Assembly (NCBI RefSeq): GCF_964204865.1
Contig: NC_135254.1
Location: forward strand, 23,035,313-23,099,312
Direction of reading: 5' to 3'
DNA from: Styela clava
Lineage: Eukaryota; Chordata; Ascidiacea; Stolidobranchia; Styelidae
DNA length: 64,000 nucleotides
Of this stretch, positions 26,501 to 35,500 are shown one piece after another. Below the pieces are notes generated by a model that was not told the DNA's origin, ran no database searches, and saw only the letters and a list, made by a program, of their open reading frames with translations. Position numbers and translations under genes: made by a program. Numbering within the stretch: position 1 is the first letter of the stretch; each line of letters starts with the position of its first letter.

Positions 26501-29500
26501 TTATATTGCCACGAAAACAATTCTGTATCTATATCGCCCAGTGTTTGCGATAAGACGCGAGTCAAATACAGTCACGGAGTAATCATGCTTTAGTCAAAGA
26601 GAGTCTTCCTATTTAAAAAAAAAAGTAATGTAATATTGAATTAACATACATATATGTCGTAATTCTAATGATCTGTATTCTACATTTAAGTTATTTAGGC
26701 ATCAAGCTAATAAAGTTTCGATTATTCTAATAGTTTCATTTGAGTCTGATCTAATTTAAGTCCAATTCAAGTCTCACTAGCGATTAGCAGAGCCAGTTTA
26801 TTTGGATGACTGGAATCTTGGAAACAGATTGAAGTCTAACTCGAGTAAAGTGACTCGATTTTTCCTTAGTTTCTTAAACAAATATTTTGATGCAGACTGC
26901 AATTAAATAGCTTTTTTAACGAAGCATGCCTCAAACGATTGACGAGGCTCAGGACTCATCTATTTATTTACTATTAAATTTAACAGGTTTAGAAACAGCC
27001 ACTAATCGGAGTGTGACGGGTGAGACACTTTAAAAAGCGACGTAATTAGATGTTTTACTAAAAAAATCATCAATGGACTTCTGAGAACGACTAGATCCGT
27101 ACTAGTTCTGATGTTGAGTTTATTGACCGCATCACAACCTGTTGAATTGTACCATGAATGACCAGGATCTATTGTGCTCTTATATCTTTTCACTTTTAAC
27201 GTTAATGAAAAAAATGTTTTTAACACGATAATGACGTAAATAGATTACGGTAACCCTAATATATATCAACATTTTAAAATTGCTCTCTCTTCACATTTCA
27301 GATATAATTGGAAATAATGCTATGGAAACTAGTGGTAAAGGATAATACAACCTTTGTGATATTTTTAAAAAATATGAGAAAATAATGATAAAATTTTATA
27401 TATTTATAGGAGACATAGACAAGTTAATTAAGATCACCAACGGTAAAAAAAATTTACTATTTCAAAAATTTCTAGACATCAATAAAACATCAACGTTTTT
27501 ATTTACACAAATCATTTGCTGTATAACTTCACATAAGAAACGGTTCAAAACTTTTAAAGTTGTGATATTACACATGGATTCAATATTTTTGAATTTATAC
27601 CGCCAATTTTAACTCGTAAATTTAATAATTTACCAATTTTATATTATTCCTTTTAAAATTCAATATGTTACAAAATTGTGCTTGGCAGGAGTTGACGATG
27701 CGACAATTTCAAAATTAAACGGTAATTAGGATTAATATTGTTTTAGTATACTGTACTACCGACTAGATCCGATGTTTTCAATAGATAGACAAGCCCTACT
27801 TATTCAAAATGCTCAGAGAGAAATGTCGTTTCAATGCAAAAAGCTAGTTTGGTAGATAGGGAGCCTGAACTCAAAACTTTGTTTAATAAATAATAGTAAC
27901 CTCAAAATTTGACCATAAGAAACACTATTGCTTCATAGATGTGAATTTAAAAGCTTGTTATAGATATATATCATTCATATTATTTCCTGTTTTAACAGTA
28001 ATATTTGATCACGCGGCAACGGCAAATAGTAAGTTACATTACAAGTAGATACTGTAACAGTTTATATTTTTGTGCGAAATCTCAAACGAGACATAAAATA
28101 ATATTAAAACGGTTCTTTAGCTAATTAGTCAATTAGCTATGCTCTATTTAAATTTCCAAAAAATGATTTCTACACAAAATATCTTCTTGTGAACAAAATG
28201 AAATGAACAAAATGAAAAACAAATGATGTGTTTCCAACTAACCTTTACACACGCATACAAGATTTTAAATGCGAACTGCGAATATAGAAGCCCCGGCTAC
28301 GAAGACAAGAAGCCATATTTTCAATTTTATATTTGGTGTCCATGATTCATAAAGTATTTATTAAATATACCATGCGTGTGATAGATATACTTCATATTAG
28401 ATCCATTCGATAAAAAGACGGTTCCATGATAAATGATCTTTTTTTCTCAATTTATCATGACTAGCCATTCATTTTACGTCATCTAAATACATGCTGATTT
28501 TTTTTTTGCTTGACAGCCGTGTATAGCATTTACTTGCAACCAAAAGTCACAGAATACGAAAGTGAGTATGCAAGCCATTCTCTATTAATTCCATTTTCAG
28601 AGTGTAAAAACTTGATATTTATAACAAGTATCATGATGGGTAGTATTTCAGTGTCAAAATGGCAAGCTGCTCAGCAAATACACATTACTTATATTTATGG
28701 AACTAATCCATACATTATTTCGGTTTTTGCGCTGATGCAGATTTGAATCTGCGAAATGAAATGAGAACAGATCGATTGATATCTCATAGTAGATTCAAAC
28801 AATTATCAATATATCACATTTGTGTTTATATTTGCACATGTACCCACATAATTAAACAGTGAACTCGGTCGCATACCTTGCGAAAAATAATTTTTTGTAA
28901 ATAAAATTGTACGATTAATTCAATATGACATCGCAATAGACACATATCAAACTACAAATGTAAAATCAATTATACATTTGTTATTACATGATTATCTACT
29001 ATAATAAACAGAAAATGCACGCATAGTTTAAATTGCATGCCTGTAAGAAAAAATATAGTTTAGCGCTATAATCAAGGACACAATGTTAACCTGAACTGAC
29101 ACTTTATTCTTTTCCAAGTTTTGATTCGTGGAAACGATTTATTTTATTTTATTTTTTTATTAACAGCTTACAAAACGACTTTCGAGCAGAGTATAGACGG
29201 TAGTATATTCATCTTATTTGTACAAATAGATGCAAAAAATAGGTTATTCGTACAATGCAAAAAAAAAGTTATAAGCCCGGACCAGGCGTTTGATCAGAAA
29301 ATTTCCAATTTGCGATTTTATTCACTAAGCCTTTTTCTTGTTATTTTTCAAACGAATATATAAATTATACTAGTATTATACTCCTACAAAATGTTATGGC
29401 GTATTGCCTGGTGCTTGGATGTCGTATACTCTATGGTCACTCGGGTATTCAGCTTTCTATTACAAATAAAAACCTTAAATTTATGAATGCACTAAATATG

Positions 29501-32500
29501 GGAATTTATAGACTTATCAATTGATCAATTTTCCATTGTCTTTAACAATTGACAAAAACGAGATTCGATAATTTTGCCCTCAACTAAAAGCAGAACTGAC
29601 GAGGCCAAAATATTGCTTCAATTTCCGCAATTCTATCAGAAAGATAAAACTCAATACTAAAATTGCCATCCAGAAGACAGTGGTCCCATACGCATCATTT
29701 GTACGAACACAGTTCTGCAGAAAATATATTCTATTTTTTTTATGCATTATTCAGCACACACGGGCAATTTTACAACAAACTTTGATAGTAAGTGCAACAT
29801 ATATGTAATATTCATGACATAATAACTTTAATTTAGTGTCAAATAAGCATGGGTAAGATCTGAGTAATTTCGCGGTAAAAGTCTGCATTTTGCGAGAATA
29901 AGCCCTTGCACTTGACGAATATGTTATTACAGTTCCCACTCTTACACAATTATTGCGCAGGCACTAGAAAAATGTTATAGTTATATTTATATATAATCGG
30001 TAGAAGAGATAGAATGATTTTTCGTCACTCGACAACTACTACCTCATTATTCACCTGGTTGCGATATACTTGTTTAATCATATTACGAAACAATTGAAAA
30101 GGCACAGAGCCGTCAATCCCTCTTAGCAGTGGGCATAATTTTCCGTGCCTAACGTGACAATCCAGTAACGTTCTTTTTGTTATTACGTTATTCTTATCAT
30201 TATTATTATCAATCAACACAAAACTATATTAATGAATGTTTTAACAGTGAAACAACTCAATGACAGACCTCAGAAATGTGAGGATGTTCGCTACCTTACA
30301 GCAAGAAAATGGAAATATAATGATGACTCAGGAGGAATTTATATACTTTCTTTTCCTTTATTCCCTACGGGATTGAACGTTTTCTGTAGTGCCGTAAATG
30401 AAGGATGGCTGGTACGTCCCATAACATTCAAACGTATCCATGATACCATGTGCATAGCATGAGCGCTTTCAGAATTTTGTTCTTGAAGTCTTAGTTGAAT
30501 TCAGGCTGTTGCGCTCAGCGTCTTAGACCATGATTAGTTCACAAGATGCCTAGATGCCATTCCTAGCAAAATTGTAACTCGTATTTTGAGCTTCGGAATA
30601 GTATAAAATTTTACTACACCGCCTACACAACCAATAACGGCACGATTAAGGTTTTCGGTAAAATCTATATACAAATTGATACACAGCAGTCCTCTTCGAC
30701 AATAGTCTAAAAGCCCCAAAAAAATCAGCAAAAGGCTAAAATATCATCTCACTATGTACACAGATTATGTATTAAATTATAAAATTTCGGTCGCTTATGT
30801 ATGTTTATTTGAATACCCGATAGTTCATCAACCAGCAACTATTGCATATCTATTTATAACTTATGTATAACTTTGAAAGTTGACAATACTTACAACAATA
30901 TAAGAATTAATTTACAATATCGTATTTAGGTGATTATGCGACTAGAGGAAAGTACAGAAATATTTGATGCTAATATTGCTTCTTATAAATCAGAAATGGG
31001 TTCTTCCACAACAGGAAATTATTGGTTGGGTGAGGAAGCAATTAAGCAACTACACGATGTTATTATTTCCACTTATAATAAATGTCATCTAAAATGTTGC
31101 CTACATTTATTAGCTGGCCAAGAAGTATTAAAAACCAAGCAAATTTTGTCAAAAAATAACTGTTTTCTAATCGATATAGCAAAAACTAATATCATTTTAT
31201 ATGCCCGGGTAAAAATTTATATTGCCGAACCCGGGTAATGTTTTCCAATTACAAATGCCTTGAATTTCCACAAATTATCATTTTTATCAGTCTTCATTTT
31301 ATTATTCTTTTAACCCAGGATTAGACAATATGCACAAAATAACATCAAAAGAAAAGTACAAGCTGAGAATCGAGTATACAGAAGATATGGATGCTGTTGT
31401 TACATTTATTTACGGGTAAGAACTGTATTTTGTCTAAGCCTGTCTGGTCGTAGTCTACAGTCAGTGATTCCCAAAGTGGGCAATATCGCCCCCCGGTGGG
31501 CGAAAACGATACAGAGGGGGGCGAAAAAGTCGAAGGGGCGATAGGGGGGCGATTTCGCGAAACCTGTTTTTGCTCGGCGCATCGTGCACTTACTTCTGTA
31601 CTCTGTGTGCATTCGCAGGATTAAATCACGTGGTCGATTATCACACGCGAAAGGATTGCTGGACTCGTCTTCGCAGTAAGGTACGGTAGTTTGTGTATCC
31701 CAGTGGTCGGCAAAATACGGCCGGAGTAAAATAATCTGGACGGGACGATTCACTGAATAGACTTATCCCCGACCTTTGACCGCGGAAAATTCTTCCTATA
31801 CTTTACCATTTTATCATTTTCGGTGCTTATTTCAATAGTGGTTTTGCGAGTTGTTGTCTGTAAAATGGGGTATTTGTTTCAAACTATCATTCTAATTCAT
31901 ACCATTCAACAATCTGTTTTTTAAAAGTACCGATAAAGAATTTTAGCCTAGTCTATCACAGCTATTTCTACTATAATTTTTGATACTGTATTTAAACTGA
32001 AACTTATAGGAAGACAAAGTAATCATTGACTTATTTGTTAATATTTAAATTTCCGAAAAACAACTAAAAACTAACGAATATAATTAAAACGAAAATGATG
32101 TAATGTTCGCGACCACGCCTGAAAATTTGTGAAAAATCAGTGAGTGTGTCTGAGCGGATGCGAAAGGGGGCATTGTTACGTTTATTTTTGCATCATGGCC
32201 AATGTCACGAAGTAAACAAGAAAGTCTATGCCCGGAGAAACATCCAAACGGCGGTTATGATGATGAATTAATTTTATTTATAATTTACGCTCGAGGAGTA
32301 AATTACATTTTTTTACGTAATAGAATTTATCGTGAGACACGTTCAGACTAAATTTTAATATATCCTAAAAATTCTATTGAAAGCTAGCTACTCGTTTAAC
32401 GCGCTTACGATTTAATTATAATTAGACAAATGGAAACACGAAGAAAAGTTGATGCTGAGGGCAGGGGTTCAATAGCGCAGTAAATAGTCGAATATATTGC

Positions 32501-35500
32501 GATGCAATAAGAAATTGAAATTCATATTCTATTCGAGAAATTCATCACTGCTTAATTTTTGTAAGAATGTTTCCTCTTAAAGAACATTTTTATCAAATTT
32601 CACAAATCATGCGAAAACATTCACTTCGATGTTTGGAAGTACATATTTGTGCAAACAATTATTTTTGCCCATTTAGAAAATGTTCCAATCTTGGCGTTGT
32701 AAAGCTATCAAGCGTGATGCAGCAACAAGACAGTGTCACATTAAATGTCATTGTAATGATTTTTTAATAGGACGACTGAATGGAATTCACGAATTGTTGC
32801 AGTTTTCGCGCGTTCTTCCGTTTTCAACTTTCAAACAATATAAATTTTGTCCCGCGAGCGACATAAAATTTGCCGACCCCTGGGCCGTATCCTATAGTCG
32901 GTCACGGCTTCTTCCACATCCGAATCAATGAATCCAAAAACAAATGGCTGATTAATTCTATGGACTGGGGATTGGACTGGAGGCCGTGGTAAGATGAGTA
33001 ATCGGAAATGAATTTTACCGGAGTATTTTGGTGCAGGTCATCAGGCTGTAGGAATGAATGAGGTGTACAAAAATCATTATTATAAGTTTGGAAAAATTAA
33101 CTTTGTTTTCATTAATTCAATGTGAAATGGGGTGAATTTAGGGAGTGAAATGCTATAAGGCAAGAGTACATGGCGGTTTTTGAGGAGGTAGAACTCTGGA
33201 TTCTTTCATTTCCGACCTATTGTGATGAAAAAGGGGTTTTCAGCCGTGCTACTTTTGCTATCAAAACAACGAAATCGCCTTTCCATCAATAAACGGGGTA
33301 ATTTTAGATATGATAAAAAAAACTCGCTGAAGAACACCAAGCTCATCCATCTCATTAAAAACACTATAAACTCTGATTTGTCTTCTTATTTGGTCTGTAA
33401 TATATTCGTTTCTGACTTTACATTTTTTGAAGTGCCGGGGGGCGATGAGGTTGTATAAAATATTGTAGGGGGGCGATGGTCAAAAAAGTTTGGGAACCAC
33501 TGGTCTACACTACATTGTCAATTTATTGCACCCTATTTTACTAGCTGGTCGAACAATAACCAATATTCGAGTCAAGCAAAATTTTACTGAATAGATTATA
33601 AATAACGAGGAATTTTTTTATTGCAACTTCGCATTTTTTCACCCCGTCCTACGTCAATCAGCCACACTCGTTGAAATTTTTGTTCAAGTATTTAGTTCTT
33701 TTTTATTATGATTTTATGATATCAAAAACATATCTATTATTGAATAATCAATTATTCCGAGCATGATTGTTATTGTATGAAGAAATGAAATGGAAAATAA
33801 ATCAAATTCTGTTCGGACTGGTGACTGCAAATAAATATTCAAAGCAATAGGGAATATAAATTAGACCCACTCCAAAGGCTACAAAATCCCCAGAATTACC
33901 TAAAAATATCACAAAGCATTTGGAAACTGTATGATTATTTTCGTTGCAATACTTTCCTTAAATGTTGGATTTTGAGACATTTCTAAGGGTGACCCTATAC
34001 ATGCGTAAACTATTTTACGCATGTATGAATAAAGCAATTTCTATTTTCATACCAGGATGACACCACAAAAAAAATAAAACCCATAACTTTCTTAATTACT
34101 ACTATTTGATTTTGTCTGCACTTGAACATCTGTTTATGTATGACTGTTTTCAAAAATTTCAGAGATATAAGACATTTTGCACAAAAGTTATGGTCTCTCA
34201 AGAATATGTTCAAAAAACGCCCTTCTCGTCGCTGGACAGACAGACTTGCATCTGTTGCGCAAAATTGTCAAACACTCCCACATACTTTTCTGTGGGGATT
34301 TCTGTAATTTTTCGCTTAAATTACAGCATTGAGTTCATCAATTGTTTGAGGATTGTTCTGATACGCATTTTCCCTATAGAAAGAATATGTGTTGGCTTCA
34401 AGTCCGATGAATGATGTACCCGCACGACGTCACTGTTAACTGCTGATCCGTCTTTGCCGAAATTGCTCCCCCACCCTGTCAGGGGTGTGATTTAATGCAT
34501 GAAGGTCGCTACTGGCCACCTCCATCAATCCCTCTACATCTACATCGTCAAAGCGATATCCACCACCTCTTTCATTTTCGTACGTAACCAATACGGACCG
34601 ATTATGCCATGTTTGGAAATGCTTATCATGTCGTTCACTTTATTGAGTGTATCGGTTTCGGTATGACTGCCGTCGGAGGGGCTTCGCCCGAGAAAAATTA
34701 TGAAACAAAAAACTGCGCTTCAGCATAAAACCAAGTGAAGGAGTCAAAATTTTGCGCAAGGAATGCAAGTCTATGGAACATATTCTAGAGCGAACATAAT
34801 TTTTGTAGAAGTAATAAAGAAAATTATGGATTCCGTTTTTTTTGTGGTGTCATCCTGGTAAGAAAATAGAAATTGCTTTATTCATACATGCGTAAAATAG
34901 TTTTTCTGAGTGTTGAATGAATTATGTTCCATATTCATCACCATATTATATCACTTCAATTTGAGCTTATCATTCAAATCACCTTTAGTTATATTAAGTA
35001 AACTTTATGTTTTGCAGTTCTTTTTCTATTGGTGACGAATCGAGTAATTACCAGCTAACCGTGGCTGATTTCGTTCAAGAAGAATCTTCCACAAATTTGG
35101 TATGATCGAAATATTTAAATTTTGAATCTGAAAAAAAATAAAATTTCACAATATTTTGGTACAAAAATTACAACGAAGAAACAATATTTATATAGTGAAT
35201 CACTATTTCGTATAATTATACTGTTACCCTGTCGCTTACATATTCGAAGCAGCCGGTAAGTAGAAAAGAATAATGTTTCTAATGGACATAATACTTGAGG
35301 ATCTAATAAATACCTATTTAAAGTGTTTTGAGCGCATTCTTAGATACTCGGAGCGCACTCAAACTAATTTTCCCAATATGAAAAACACACATCGTTCGTT
35401 GTTTTGTACGCGTTCACTATAAAATATGTTTCTTGGCTAGAGTTCAGCTTCTTGTAAATGGAATTGAAGATAAAACTACTAATATGCGAAAGAGGTCGAC

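Larger units (their letters stand above)
12524..29787 (+). other. Exons 5-35: extracellular stalk, array of 33-nt microexons
   Basis: Exon starts: 12524 (40 nt), 13237 (21), 13469, 14070, 15966 (54), 16279, 19725, 19944, 20546, 20662, 20982, 21194, 21484, 21741, 22036, 22630, 23138, 23361, 23631, 24577, 25083, 25487, 25650, 26987, 27302, 27410, 27689, 27999 (30), 28517 (45), 29167, 29755. All unmarked exons are exactly 33 nt. Every intron after exon 5 is phase 1, so each 33-nt exon gives 11 residues and can be skipped without a frameshift. Within a unit, residue 10 is hydrophobic in 23 of 26 cases and residue 6 in most, a strict 4-7 alternation. About ten N-glycosylation sequons are present (NAT, NQT, NIT, NET, NYT, NFT, NMT, NRS). 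The pattern fits a hendecad coiled coil, but high Asn/Thr/Asp/Gly content leaves a beta-fibre possible. Confidence 0.85.

Noticed and set aside
31030..31238. Continuation of the reading frame after GNYWLG ('EEAIKQLHD...')
   Set aside because: A GTGAGG donor at 31030 joined to the exon at 31319 restores the conserved FReD sequence (WLG-LDNMHKITS), so the read-through is intronic.
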